Positions 16,792 through 27,328 of a stretch of 64,000 nucleotides of DNA are shown piece after piece. A model generated the notes under the pieces. The model saw nothing but the letters and a program-made list of their open reading frames with translations. It had not been told where the DNA came from and ran no database searches. Each line of letters opens with the position of its first letter. Within the stretch, counting starts at the first letter, position 1. Source of the stretch: Qipengyuania spongiae (lineage in GTDB: Bacteria; Pseudomonadota; Alphaproteobacteria; Sphingomonadales; Sphingomonadaceae). The stretch spans positions 2,676,501 through 2,740,500 of the forward strand of contig NZ_CP092471.1 in NCBI RefSeq assembly GCF_026168555.1. The letters are read 5' to 3'. The position numbers and the translations under genes are program-made.

Positions 16792-18917
16792 ATGCCCCGG
16801 CAAACCCGGGTGTGCCCCGACCTGCGGAATCCCTCGACAGTCGCTTCGTCGTTCCGGGAATGCGGTGTGCGGCATGCATCGCCAGGATAGAACGCGGCCT
16901 GCTCGAACTGGATGGGGTCGAAGCCGCGCGCGTCAACCTGTCCGCCAAGAGGGTCGCCATCAGGCACGGCCCCGAAGTGGACTCCGAGTATCTGCTGGGT
17001 GCACTCGGCAGGATCGGTTTCGAGGCCCAGGTCGTCGACCTCGAAAGTGTTCCGAAAGACGATGGCGAAAGCCGCATGCTCCTTCGCGCTCTGGCGGTGG
17101 CCGGCTTCGGCATGATGAACATCATGCTGCTGTCGGTGAGCGTGTGGTCGGGCGCAGGAGGCGTCACCAGGGAACTGTTCCACTGGGTGTCCGCACTCAT
17201 CGCCCTGCCGGTGGTGGCCTATGCCGGACGACCTTTCTTCGCGAGCGCGGTCGCGGCATTGCGCCATCGCCGGACGAACATGGACGTGCCGATCTCGATC
17301 GGCGTCCTGCTGGCCACCGCGCTCAGTGTCCACGAGACGGTGATCGGAGGCGACCACGCCTACTTCGACAGCGCGGTCATGCTGCTGTTCTTCCTCCTCG
17401 CAGGACGTGCGCTCGACGCGACGATGCGCGACCGGACGCGGGCCGGCATCGGTGCGCTGCTTTCGCGGATGGGGAAGTCCGCCCGCGTGCTGACGGAGGA
17501 CGGCTCCACCCGAAACCTCGCTGCGGAAGATCTCGAAAAGGGGATGGTCATGCTCGTGGCGGCCGGCGAAGCGTTGGCAGCGGACGGCGTCGTCCAGGAC
17601 AGGCGGAGCGCGGTCGACAACTCAATGCTCACCGGCGAGAGCGCACCCCAGTCCGTCCGCGAGGGCGATACGGTGCTTGCCGGATCCATCAACCTAGGCG
17701 ATCCCATCCACGTACGCGTGACCGCCGCCTCGTCCGACACGGCGATCGCAGGGATAGCGCGGATGATGGACGAAGCGGGACAGTCGCGCAGCCGCTACGT
17801 CCGCGTTGCGGATCGCGCTTCCCGCCTATACGCCCCCGCGGTGCATACGCTAGCGCTGGCCGCGTTCGCCGGCTGGATGATCGCGGGGGCGGGCTGGCAC
17901 CAGTCGTTGGTGATCGCGATCGCGGTGCTCATCATCACCTGCCCCTGCGCTCTGGGACTCGCCGTCCCGGCCGCGCAGGTGGTGGCATCGGGCGCGCTCG
18001 CCCGGCGCGGGCTCCTGGTGAAGGACGGCAGCGCGCTCGAAAGGCTGGCCGAAATCGATACGGCGCTGTTCGACAAGACCGGTACGCTGACGCAGGGCGA
18101 ACCCATCGCCGCCATCGGCCATCTGACGCCGGAACAGAAGGCGATCGGTCTCGCACTGGCGCAGTCCAGCCGGCATCCCCTCAGCAGGGGTATCGCAACC
18201 GCCGTCGAGGCGACCGGCATCCGGCCCGCCTCGCCCACGGCGGTCGCCGAGGTGCCAGGACGGGGCGTCAGCGGATTGCTCGGTAAGGTTCCCGTATCGC
18301 TGACACGCGGACGAGAGGATCGAGCAAGCCTCGCTACGATCCTGAGCATCGGTTCGGAAAGCGTCGAGATCACATTCACCGATCCTGTGCGCGAGGATGC
18401 GACCCCGACCCTCGACGCGCTTCGCGCCATGGGCGTGCGCAGCAGGATCGTGTCGGGCGACCGGGACGCGGCGGTCGAAGCGCTCGCCGCAGAACTCGGC
18501 ATCATCGGCGAAGGCGGGAAGCGTCCCGAGAGCAAGCTGGCCCTGCTCGAGGCGCTGAAGGCGGACGGGCATCGACCCCTCATGGTAGGGGACGGGATCA
18601 ACGACGGACCTGCCATGGCGGCAGCACATGCCTCCATCGCGCCCGGCACGGCCAGCGACGTGAGCCAGCAGGCGGCGGATGCGGTTTTCGTCGGCAGGTC
18701 ATTAATGCCCGTCGTGGCGGCGGTCGCGATCGCGCGCCGGACCATGCGCATTGTTCGCCAGAACTTCGGCTTCGCGATCGGCTACAACGTGCTCGCCGTG
18801 CCGCTGGCGATCGCCGGCCTCGTCACGCCCCTGATCGCGGCGATAGCCATGTCGCTCAGTTCCCTGATCGTCGTCGGCAACTCGCTGCGGCTGGCGAAGA
18901 CCGGAAGCAGGCCGTGA
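16788..18917 (+). CDS. ccoI: Copper-translocating P1B-type ATPase CcoI/FixI
   Basis: A 709-residue protein. GTG 16788 overlaps the ccoH stop (GTGA). It has an N-terminal metal-binding HMA domain with MRCAACIARIE (CxxC, about residues 22-32), then membrane helices, the actuator TGES loop (MLTGESAPQ), the copper-site CPC (ITCPCALGL), the phosphorylation motif DKTGT, the SRHPL nucleotide site and GDGINDGPAM. It delivers copper for the CuB centre of the cbb3 oxidase. All catalytic motifs are intact. Confidence 0.95.
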   Translation: MNAPANPGVPRPAESLDSRFVVPGMRCAACIARIERGLLELDGVEAARVNLSAKRVAIRHGPEVDSEYLLGALGRIGFEAQVVDLESVPKDDGESRMLLRALAVAGFGMMNIMLLSVSVWSGAGGVTRELFHWVSALIALPVVAYAGRPFFASAVAALRHRRTNMDVPISIGVLLATALSVHETVIGGDHAYFDSAVMLLFFLLAGRALDATMRDRTRAGIGALLSRMGKSARVLTEDGSTRNLAAEDLEKGMVMLVAAGEALAADGVVQDRRSAVDNSMLTGESAPQSVREGDTVLAGSINLGDPIHVRVTAASSDTAIAGIARMMDEAGQSRSRYVRVADRASRLYAPAVHTLALAAFAGWMIAGAGWHQSLVIAIAVLIITCPCALGLAVPAAQVVASGALARRGLLVKDGSALERLAEIDTALFDKTGTLTQGEPIAAIGHLTPEQKAIGLALAQSSRHPLSRGIATAVEATGIRPASPTAVAEVPGRGVSGLLGKVPVSLTRGREDRASLATILSIGSESVEITFTDPVREDATPTLDALRAMGVRSRIVSGDRDAAVEALAAELGIIGEGGKRPESKLALLEALKADGHRPLMVGDGINDGPAMAAAHASIAPGTASDVSQQAADAVFVGRSLMPVVAAVAIARRTMRIVRQNFGFAIGYNVLAVPLAIAGLVTPLIAAIAMSLSSLIVVGNSLRLAKTGSRP

Positions 18918-19099
18918 ACATCCTCGTCTTCCTGATACCGGTCGCGTTGGGTCTCGGCGGTGCCGGACTCGCCCTTTTCTTCTGGGCCATGCGGGACGGG
19001 CAGTTCGAGGACCTAGAAGGAGCGGCGAACCGCATCCTGATCGAAGAGGAGGAGGATCTGGCCGGAAGAGCCGACGAGAAAAAGGAAGTTTGCCGATGA
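18914..19099 (+). CDS. ccoS: cbb3 oxidase maturation protein CcoS
   Basis: A 61-residue protein with a GTG start overlapping the ccoI stop. It has one membrane helix (about residues 3-25), followed by the family signature FFWAMRDGQFEDLEGAANRI and an acidic tail. CcoS is needed to insert cofactors into cbb3 oxidase. Its stop overlaps the ATG of the decayed hemN (TGA inside ATGA). Confidence 0.92.
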   Translation: MNILVFLIPVALGLGGAGLALFFWAMRDGQFEDLEGAANRILIEEEEDLAGRADEKKEVCR

Positions 19100-19943
19100 G
19101 GACCGGCATCTTCGAACGGGTTGCGACCCTCTTCGCAACTCGTTGCCAGGCGGCCATCGGCAGGGTTCGGTCCGAAGTCCTAATCGGCGAGGCCGTAAAT
19201 CTCCTGCGTCGGCACGGCGTGACCTCGCTCAACTTCGGCCTCAAGTATGGGCTATCGGGACAATCGCAGGACGACCTCTACGACAGCCTGACGAGATCGG
19301 TCGCTCTGGAGCCTGACCGCATTGCGCTGTTCGGCTACGCCCACGTGCCGCACCTCGTCCCGCGGCAGCGCATGAACGACACCGCCACGCTCGCGGGACA
19401 GGAGGAGCGCTTTGGCATGGCGTGGCTGGGTCATGAGGTACTAACCGGGCATGGCTACGACGCCATCGGTGTCGACCACTTCGCCAAGCCCGGCGACCCC
19501 CTCGCCCTTGCCCGCGCGGAAGGGAATCTGCGCCGTAACTTCCAAGGGTTCACTGATGATCCGTCGATGATCCTGATCGGGCTCGGCTGTTCGGCGATCA
19601 GCAGCTTCCCGGACCTCCTAGCACAGAACGAGAAGAACAGCGGGCGCTACAGGATGCTGGACGGTCAGGGTCGGTTGGCGACGACGGCTGGCGTGGTCCG
19701 TTTGGCAGACGACCTGCTACGGGGTGGCATAACGTGCTCTACCGCGCCGCGACGGATTTCGGTCCGATATCGGACGACGTGCTCATCGACGCACTGGATC
19801 TCTTCCGCGACCCAGGTCTCGTCCACCTCGACGACAGCCTGCTCACCATCACCCCGGACGGGCTGCTCCACGCCCGCACCGTATGCGCACTGCTGGACGG
19901 ACACCGTTCGCAAACCGCGCGCCGTTTCAGCTCGGCCGTCTGA
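19096..19943 (+). pseudogene. hemN: Decayed hemN (oxygen-independent coproporphyrinogen III dehydrogenase)
   Basis: From ATG 19096 the frame reads CQAAIGRV...LNFGLKYGLSGQ and then IALFGYAHVPHLVPRQRMND, which match the middle of HemN closely. Roughly 190 N-terminal residues, including the radical-SAM CxxxCxxC site, are absent. Near 19728-19736 the HemN homology switches frame: the C-terminus (ATDFGPISDDVL...ITPDGLLHARTV...RRFSSAV) continues in the next frame to the stop at 19943. An N-terminal deletion plus a frameshift make the gene non-functional. HemN often accompanies cco operons and makes heme without O2. Translation would still start in coupling with ccoS and yield a useless fusion. Confidence 0.85.
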
Positions 19944-19969
19944 TCACGGCGCAACACGGAGACCCTCCT

Positions 19970-20245
19970 ATGCCCCTGTGGTTCCTTCCCGCCCTCATAG
20001 CATTCTTCGCCGTCATCAGCCTGGCGGCGGGGATCTGGCTCCTGCTCCACCTGCGCGATGTCGCGCGCGTGTTCCGAGGCGACAGGCCGGGCGAGATGGT
20101 GCGCGGGCCGGGACGGCGAAGGGCGACATCGGCAGCGGTATGGACTGCAATCGTGATCTTCAACGCCGGCTGGATAGCCTGCATCGTCATCTGGGTCTTA
20201 GTGCTCGGCGGCGAGGCCAACACCGTGGTGGACGCGGCGGCCTAG
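19970..20245 (+). CDS. Small two-TM membrane protein at the end of the cco cluster
   Basis: A 91-residue protein from ATG 19970, with two hydrophobic helices (about residues 3-25 and 55-80) separated by a short basic loop (RGDRPGEMVRGPGRRR). No family recognised. It follows the hemN remnant by 26 bp and probably belongs to the same transcript. Its size and topology would fit an accessory respiratory protein, but that is inference. Confidence 0.6.
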   Translation: MPLWFLPALIAFFAVISLAAGIWLLLHLRDVARVFRGDRPGEMVRGPGRRRATSAAVWTAIVIFNAGWIACIVIWVLVLGGEANTVVDAAA

Positions 20246-20855
20246 GCTCGTGCGAACAGACCCGAAAGTTAGCACCGCCGGGCTGGCGACGATGACCGCT
20301 TTCGGGATCCGCGGCGGCAATTCTGAACGTCCGAAATTGGGGCGCGAAACCGACGCTTCGCCACCGGCTTCGCGGTCAGCGAAGTCCCACCACCGTTCCA
20401 ACGAAAACTGCCCCGGCTTCCTCAAGCGCCGCCAGATTGTGCGGCTGTGGGTAGTCGCCCAAGTTATTTTCTCGCTCCTTGCGCCGCACAGTCGAAACGC
20501 TGACTTCGGCGAGCTCCGCCAGCTTCTCTTGGGAGATGCGAAGCAGAGCGCGCGCATCGCATTACATCGAAGCTGAGCGTGCTGATTTTTGTTCTTTGAC
20601 GTCGATTTGCGCAGGCAAGGCATACCGCCTTTATCCAACCTCGCGGTCACTCCTTCGCCAGCCTCTCTCCTGCTACTGAGCACCGGTTTGATCAAGCGGA
20701 GCTCACCCGTCGAATAGACTGGACTTCGCTGCCGAACAGAGCGTGAGTGTACGCAGGCGAGGGCCCCGAAGGTCGCGCGCATGCCCCGCTGCCACGAGCA
20801 TCGCCGGGGCTTCCGCCGGTGCGGCGATCCTGCCGCGCCAACGGAGACAGACCCA
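20246..20855. other. 610-bp gene-poor stretch with a decayed HTH fragment
   Basis: No intact gene seen. The only recognisable content is a remnant of an HTH protein on the minus strand (20377-20561). The stretch lies between the cco cluster and the recombinase module and looks like a junction of old insertions or deletions. Confidence 0.6.
20377..20561 (-). pseudogene. Fragment of an XRE-type helix-turn-helix protein
   Basis: Read on the minus strand from just after a stop at 20562-20564, the frame encodes LLRISQEKLAELAEVSVSTV, then RRKERENNLG and LAALEEAGAVFVG before a stop at 20377. This is the core of a short XRE-type HTH domain (SQEKLAELA-VS-STVRR) and the usual C-terminal AL--AGV-F segment. 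There is no start codon and an in-frame stop precedes it, so it is a gene remnant, not an active regulator. Confidence 0.6.
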
Positions 20856-21167
20856 ATGAATCATGAAGTAAAGATCGCAAAGACCTATTGCGCTGCAACT
20901 CCCGAGAAGCGGACCGGGCCATCTAAAGAGGTGGCGTCGCGGACTGCGGGGAAGACTGCTCGCAAGACCAAGTCCGATGCGGTCATCGCGCTGCTTGCGC
21001 GGCCGCAAGGTGCCACGCTTGACGAGATGATGAAGGCGACCGGCTGGCAGTCGCACTCGGTGCGGGGCTTCCTTGCCGGTACGGTCAAGAAAAAGCTCGG
21101 CCACACGATTGGCTCCGAGGTCGGTGAGATGGGCCGTGTCTATTGCATAATCGCGGAGGTGAAGTGA
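20856..21167 (+). CDS. DUF3489 winged-helix protein
   Basis: A 103-residue protein; start at ATG 20856 with ACGGAGACAG upstream. The C-terminal 60 residues (SDAVIALLARPQGATLDEMM, then KATGWQSHSVRGFLAG) match the DUF3489 family, which has a winged-helix-like pattern. The N-terminal part is a basic linker. It is the first gene of the recurrent three-gene set DUF3489-DUF2924-recombinase found in alphaproteobacterial mobile regions. A DNA-binding role in recombination or its control is inferred. Confidence 0.8.
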   Translation: MNHEVKIAKTYCAATPEKRTGPSKEVASRTAGKTARKTKSDAVIALLARPQGATLDEMMKATGWQSHSVRGFLAGTVKKKLGHTIGSEVGEMGRVYCIIAEVK

Positions 21168-21555
21168 TGGACGCCGCTCTGCTGCAGCGGCTCGAAACTG
21201 CCGACTTGCGGGATCTGCGAGACGAGTGGGAGCGGCGCTATGGCGCCGCTCCCCGACTGCGCTCGGCAGACCTGCTGCGCAGGACCCTCGCGTGGCGCAT
21301 CCAGGCAGGGGCCGAAGGAGGCCTCGACCGCGCCACGCGAAGATTACTCGCGGGAAAGCCGGCCGGTCCCGAGAACCTGCTTTCCGCAGGCACGGTCATC
21401 ACTCGCGAATGGAAGGGTGAGCGTCATGACGTCGAGGTCGCAGAAGGGGGGTTCCTCTACCGCGATGAACGCTGGAACAGCCTTTCCGAGGTCGCACGAG
21501 CGATCACCGGTACCCGCTGGAACGGTCCACGCTTCTTCGGAATGCGGGAAGTGGG

Positions 21556-21559
<4 letters not shown>
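21167..21559 (+). CDS. DUF2924 family protein
   Basis: A 130-residue protein starting at ATG 21167, which overlaps the previous stop (TGATG). The LRDEWERRYGAAPRLRSADLLRRTLAWRIQ region (about residues 12-43) and the C-terminal GTVITREWKGERHDVEV and WNSLSEVARAITGTRWNGPRFFG blocks define DUF2924. The latter resembles a small DNA-binding domain often fused to, or next to, serine recombinases. It overlaps the recombinase start by ATGA and is likely a recombination accessory factor (inference). Confidence 0.85.
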
Positions 21560-23124
<1,565 letters not shown>

Positions 23125-23513
23125 CGACAACCTGCACCGCCCGTGCAATACGCGTGCTACTGCCCTGCTACGCTCCTGCTAGCGTCCCGCTACATGCCTG
23201 CAATTGTCCTGCTTTTTTGCGGCATTCTCAGGCTTGTCGCGCCTTCAAAACTGCAGAACTCTGCGGCTTTCGGCGTCATCCGCGTTGAAATTCGCATTTG
23301 GCGAAAGGGCCAAAAAAGCGCATTTGCAGTTAAATGCAGGTGAAACGGTGTGTGGCCGGGAGGCCGTAGAGACTCGCGCCGAATTATGCCCGACAAGGCG
23401 GCAGATTGCTCGGTCCTGGACAGCAGCAGACGCCCTTTCGACCGCCAGAATGCCGCAGTTCTGCGCGGCTTCGCAGCAGGTTGGGCGGCCGAGAGCAGGA
23501 CTAGCTGACTAGG
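23125..23513. other. 389-bp intergenic region between recombinase and tRNA-Ser
   Basis: No gene or conserved RNA seen. The first 70 bp contain imperfect repeats of CCTGCTA/CCCGCTAC type. The recombinase attachment site could lie here but I see no duplicated tRNA end on the other side of the module. Confidence 0.5.
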
Positions 23514-23603
<90 letters not shown>

Positions 23604-23769
23604 GCACGAGCTGGGCGCTGATGGCCTTTCGGCCTGGTCGCTGGGAGCCGCGCGGTTAGACGACAGGCCGCCTCTTGCCAAGTACCAACCTTTATCCGCC
23701 ATGCGAAAGCGGGGGATCGTGCCTGATCGGGCTGTTGTGTTTCCCCTCCGGCACTCCATATTCCCAGCC

Positions 23770-24150
23770 ATGGATCGCACACATTTCTTTTCCGCCCAGG
23801 CCGGCCGCACGATCGACGCCCCGGCGCGGGTCGATGCCAGCTTCGCCATCGGCGACGTGGTGCGGCACCGCATGTTCGATTTCCGCGGGGTGATCTTCGA
23901 CATCGACCCTGTCTTCGCCAACAGCGAGGAGTGGTACGATTCGATACCCGAAGACATCCGGCCGGGGCGGGACCAGCCATTCTACCACCTCTTCGCCGAG
24001 AGCGACGACAGTTCCTATGTCGCCTATGTCAGCCAGCAGAACCTGCTCAACGACTCGCTCGGCGGGCCGGTCGAGCATCCCGACGTGCATCAGGTTTTCG
24101 AGAGCTTCGAGAACGGGCGCTACCGGATGCGGCGCGCGCTGACTCACTGA
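23770..24150 (+). CDS. hspQ: Heat shock protein HspQ (YccV-like, hemimethylated-DNA-binding fold)
   Basis: A 126-residue protein from ATG 23770. The core FAIGDVVRHRMFDFRGVIFDID (about residues 25-46), then NSEEWYDSIPED and QPFYHLFAE, is diagnostic of HspQ. In enterobacteria HspQ binds DnaA and modulates Lon protease. The upstream frame remains open to 23701 but the conserved N-terminus supports the internal ATG. It is a single gene, convergent with the ABC permease. Confidence 0.92.
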   Translation: MDRTHFFSAQAGRTIDAPARVDASFAIGDVVRHRMFDFRGVIFDIDPVFANSEEWYDSIPEDIRPGRDQPFYHLFAESDDSSYVAYVSQQNLLNDSLGGPVEHPDVHQVFESFENGRYRMRRALTH

Positions 24151-24170
24151 CCACGCGTCCCGTTGTGGTC
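24149..24170. terminator. Hairpin between convergent hspQ and ABC permease
   Basis: GACCAC-N10-GTGGTC starts at the hspQ stop codon and forms a 6-bp perfect stem. It may end transcription of hspQ, and perhaps of the convergent permease. There is no strong U-run, so the assignment is tentative. Confidence 0.4.
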
Positions 24171-24196
24171 TTGCTCCGGCAAGAACGGCAGCTGGG

Positions 24197-25090
24197 TTAG
24201 TTCTTGATCTTCCAGCCCGACTTCAACAGCAGGTAGGTCACCCCTGCCAGCGCCACGTTGAAGGCGAGGAGCCCCGCCCCGGCTATCACCACCGGCTCCG
24301 TTCCCGGTCCGATGTCGCTGGCTCCGATGAAGCCGTAGCGAAAGCCGGAAATCACGTAGAAGAAGGGGTTTGCCCGGCTGATCGTCTGGAACAGCGGCGC
24401 AAGATTATCGATCACGTAGAACGTACCCGACAGCAGGCTGAGCGGAGCGACGACAAACTGCGTGACGGCGGCGTTGTGGTCGAACTTCTCCGCCCAGATC
24501 GACGCCAGCAGGCCGAACAGCGAGAGCATCGCAGCGCCCATCAGTCCGAACCACGCGATCGCCCACAAGTGGCTGACGTGGAGGTCGGCACTAGGATAGA
24601 TCCACACCGCCAGCGCGACCGCCCCGCCGACCATGATCGCGCGCGTTATCGCAGCGCCGACGATGCCGGTCATCAATTCGCCTTCGGAAAGCGGCGGCAT
24701 CAGGAGATCGATGATTGTCCCCTGGATCTTGCCGGCCAGAAGCGAGAAGCTGGAATTGGCGAAGGCGTTTTGCATCATCCCCATCACGATCAGTCCCGGA
24801 GCGACGAAATCGGCAAAGGGGACGCCCAGCACCGAACGCCCCCCGCGGCCCAGTGCGACCGAGAAGATCACGAGAAAGAGCAGCGTGGTGAGCGCCGGAC
24901 CCCAGATCGTTTGCGTCTGGACCTTGAGAAACCGGCGGACCTCCTTCATATAGAGGCTCCACAGCCCCACGCGGTTCACGCCGGTAATCACCGGCACCCC
25001 GCGCGGCGGAAACCGGCCCTTCGCATCGGCATTGTCTTCCGTGAAGGAAGCGTCCGGCGCTCCCGGCGTCGTCTGAACCTGCTCAGTCAT
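24197..25090 (-). CDS. ABC-2 type transporter permease
   Basis: A 297-residue membrane protein. The start at ATG 25090 gives a 50-residue cytoplasmic lead, then VGLWSLYMKEVRRFLKVQTQTIWGPAL and about six membrane helices. The ABC-2 signature is in the SGTFYVIDNLAPLFQTISRANPFFYVISGFRYG region (about residues 215-247). Such permeases pair with a separate ATPase (ABC-2/YadG-YadH group) to export lipids, glycans or drugs. No ATPase gene is in the neighbourhood, so the partner must be encoded elsewhere. It is divergent from gcrA. Confidence 0.9.
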   Translation of the reverse strand: MTEQVQTTPGAPDASFTEDNADAKGRFPPRGVPVITGVNRVGLWSLYMKEVRRFLKVQTQTIWGPALTTLLFLVIFSVALGRGGRSVLGVPFADFVAPGLIVMGMMQNAFANSSFSLLAGKIQGTIIDLLMPPLSEGELMTGIVGAAITRAIMVGGAVALAVWIYPSADLHVSHLWAIAWFGLMGAAMLSLFGLLASIWAEKFDHNAAVTQFVVAPLSLLSGTFYVIDNLAPLFQTISRANPFFYVISGFRYGFIGASDIGPGTEPVVIAGAGLLAFNVALAGVTYLLLKSGWKIKN

Positions 25091-25190
25091 CGCAGCCGCG
25101 CCTAAGCGGCTGAGCGAGTGCTGACAAGGGCGACACGGGAAGACACACTGCGAGGCGCTGGAACGCGCAGAGAGAAAGACAGGATTGCCG

Positions 25191-25931
25191 ATGAGCTGGA
25201 CCGACGAACGCATCGCGACGTTGAAGAAAATGTGGGAGGGCGGTGCCACCGCCAGCCAGATCGCCGACGAGCTCGGCGGGGTCAGCCGCAACGCTGTGAT
25301 CGGCAAGGCGCATCGCCTCGGCCTGAAAGCGCGCCCGTCTCCGGTAAAGGCGAATGCCAAGGGCGCCGCCAAGGCCCCGAAGGCGGAAAAGCCCGCGCCT
25401 GCTCCCAAGGCGAGCCCTGCGCCGAGTTCGCCGGCGAGCCCGGCCCCGGCGCAGAGCAAGGCCGAGGCGAAACCGTCGGCAACGTCGACCAAGAACGCGG
25501 CCGGTCCGCGCCGTCCTCCGCCGCCACCGGCCGCCCACACGACCGATCCTTCGATCCCCTCGCAGCCGCTGCCCAACCGTTCGGGCGATGCTCCGGGACG
25601 TGTGGTATCGGTGGGCCCCGGTGGCTTCCTGCGGCAGGGCCCCGGCGACCAGCAGCCGCCGATCCCCCCGGCGCCGCCCCGCCGCCTGGTTCCGGCCAAG
25701 CCTGATCCGGCGATTGCGGACAAGACCAGTCTGCTCGACCTTTCGGAAAAGGTGTGCCGCTGGCCGATGGGCCATCCGGGCGAAGCGGATTTCCACTTCT
25801 GCGGCGAGGCGGTCAATCCGGGCTTCCCCTATTGCGTGGAACATTGTGGCCGGGCCTATCAGGCGCAGCTGCCGCGCGGTGCACGCCGGCCCCCGCCGCC
25901 CCTGCCCTTCGGTGGCCCTCGGGTACGCTGA
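25191..25931 (+). CDS. gcrA: GcrA cell cycle regulator
   Basis: A 246-residue protein from ATG 25191. The N-terminal HTH is MSWTDERIATLKKMWEGGAT, then ASQIADELGGVSRNAVIGKA, the GcrA signature. The middle is a long Ala/Pro-rich linker (about residues 48-180). The C-terminus has the conserved Cys-rich motif VCRWPMGHPGEADFHFCGE and PYCVEHCGRAYQ (about residues 188-225). GcrA binds sigma-70 RNA polymerase and activates promoters with CcrM-methylated GANTC sites in alphaproteobacteria. The linker is longer than in Caulobacter GcrA (about 173 aa in total). Confidence 0.95.
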   Translation: MSWTDERIATLKKMWEGGATASQIADELGGVSRNAVIGKAHRLGLKARPSPVKANAKGAAKAPKAEKPAPAPKASPAPSSPASPAPAQSKAEAKPSATSTKNAAGPRRPPPPPAAHTTDPSIPSQPLPNRSGDAPGRVVSVGPGGFLRQGPGDQQPPIPPAPPRRLVPAKPDPAIADKTSLLDLSEKVCRWPMGHPGEADFHFCGEAVNPGFPYCVEHCGRAYQAQLPRGARRPPPPLPFGGPRVR

Positions 25932-26095
25932 ATTTCGACCAGCCGCCCCCTGGCTCTCCTGAGGCGACCAGCCTTAATTCCGGTTAACCAGAACGGTTGA
26001 TCTTTTCATGACGCGCGCTTGCTAGCACGGGCGGATGTGAGTGACGGCTGCGGAAGCCCTCTTGCATATGGAGGGGAGGGTCGCCGGTTCACACG

Positions 26096-27277
26096 ATGGT
26101 CTGGGCCAATGTGACTTTCGGCGCATTCACGGCGCTCGCGATCCAGTTCGGATTGTTGGCGCTGGCCCTCTATCCCGCAATGCGTCAGCAGTTTCTCTTG
26201 TGGCTGGCCCTGCGCGCTCTCATGCTGGCCCTTGTTGCGGCGACGCTATCCCCAATGGCACCGGGGGCCGGCGCGCATCTCGACCGGACACTCTGGTCCA
26301 TCGGCAATGTGGCAAGCGGGGTGAGCCTGGCGGCGATCGGACCATTCCTCGCATCCTATCTCGAACGCGATATCCGGCTGCCCCGGGTGCGCAGAATCCT
26401 GCGCCAATCGCTCTGGCTGGGACTGGTGGCGTCACTGACCGTCGTCTTCTTTCCTGGCGCGCCCTGGGGGCACCTGTCGCGCACTGCCATCCTCTGCATC
26501 ATGATCGGCGTCCTCGTCTACGGCCTCGCCCAATCGGTCAGGGCTGGCAGCAGGGCCGCGCGCTTCCAGGCAATCGCCTGGGCACCCGGTATCATGGTGA
26601 GCGTCGTAGCGATCGGCTACCGTTTCGGTACGGGCGATGCGCTGGCCTACGGGATGGAAGTGATGCTTCTCGCCCTCCTGATCGAGTTCGTCGTCACGGC
26701 CATGGGCATCGGCGACGGCTTCGTGGGGGTGAAGCGCGAACGCGACGAGGCGGTCGCGGAAATGCACGCTGCAAAACGCGCCAATGCGACTGATCCGCTT
26801 ACGGGGATCGCCAATCGCAGGGGTCTGCAACGCCACTTCGACGAACGTGTTCGCGGAAATCCCACCGGTCTCGCCATTCTCGACTGCGACCATTTCAAGG
26901 CGATCAACGACCGTTTCGGCCATCATATCGGTGACGAGGTGCTGATCGCGGTCGCAGACGGACTGAAAGGCGACGACGTCTTCGCAGCCCGGCTCGGTGG
27001 CGAGGAATTCGTCGTGCTGATCTATGCGCAGGACTGGCAGAGCAGCGCCGAGGCTGCGCGCCGCCGGATCTCGCAGGCGGTGCGCGACCGGATGCCGGGC
27101 ATGCCACTTCACGTGACCGCGAGCGCCGGACTCGCTTCGATCACTTCGGGTGAAAGCCTCGCCACGGCGATGAAGCGGGCGGACCGCGCGCTTTATGCAG
27201 CAAAGGAGGCGGGGCGTAACCGGTCGCTGGCGTTGACCGAATTTCGCCCCCCGCCGCGAATGGCGCGGATAGCTTGA
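26096..27277 (+). CDS. Membrane-bound diguanylate cyclase (GGDEF)
   Basis: A 393-residue protein with about six to seven membrane helices in the first 210 residues and a C-terminal GGDEF domain. The active-site motif is GGEEF (about residues 301-305), preceded by DPLTGIANRRGLQRHFDE and DCDHFKAINDRFGHHIGDEV, with metal and base ligands intact. It should make cyclic di-GMP. The RxxD inhibitory site five residues upstream is absent, so product inhibition of the usual kind is not expected. The start ATG has only a weak ribosome binding site. Confidence 0.88.
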   Translation: MVWANVTFGAFTALAIQFGLLALALYPAMRQQFLLWLALRALMLALVAATLSPMAPGAGAHLDRTLWSIGNVASGVSLAAIGPFLASYLERDIRLPRVRRILRQSLWLGLVASLTVVFFPGAPWGHLSRTAILCIMIGVLVYGLAQSVRAGSRAARFQAIAWAPGIMVSVVAIGYRFGTGDALAYGMEVMLLALLIEFVVTAMGIGDGFVGVKRERDEAVAEMHAAKRANATDPLTGIANRRGLQRHFDERVRGNPTGLAILDCDHFKAINDRFGHHIGDEVLIAVADGLKGDDVFAARLGGEEFVVLIYAQDWQSSAEAARRRISQAVRDRMPGMPLHVTASAGLASITSGESLATAMKRADRALYAAKEAGRNRSLALTEFRPPPRMARIA

Positions 27278-27328
27278 ACGCGGTCAGGATGCCAGGCTAG
27301 AACCGTTCGCCGAACGGGAGATCGAACC

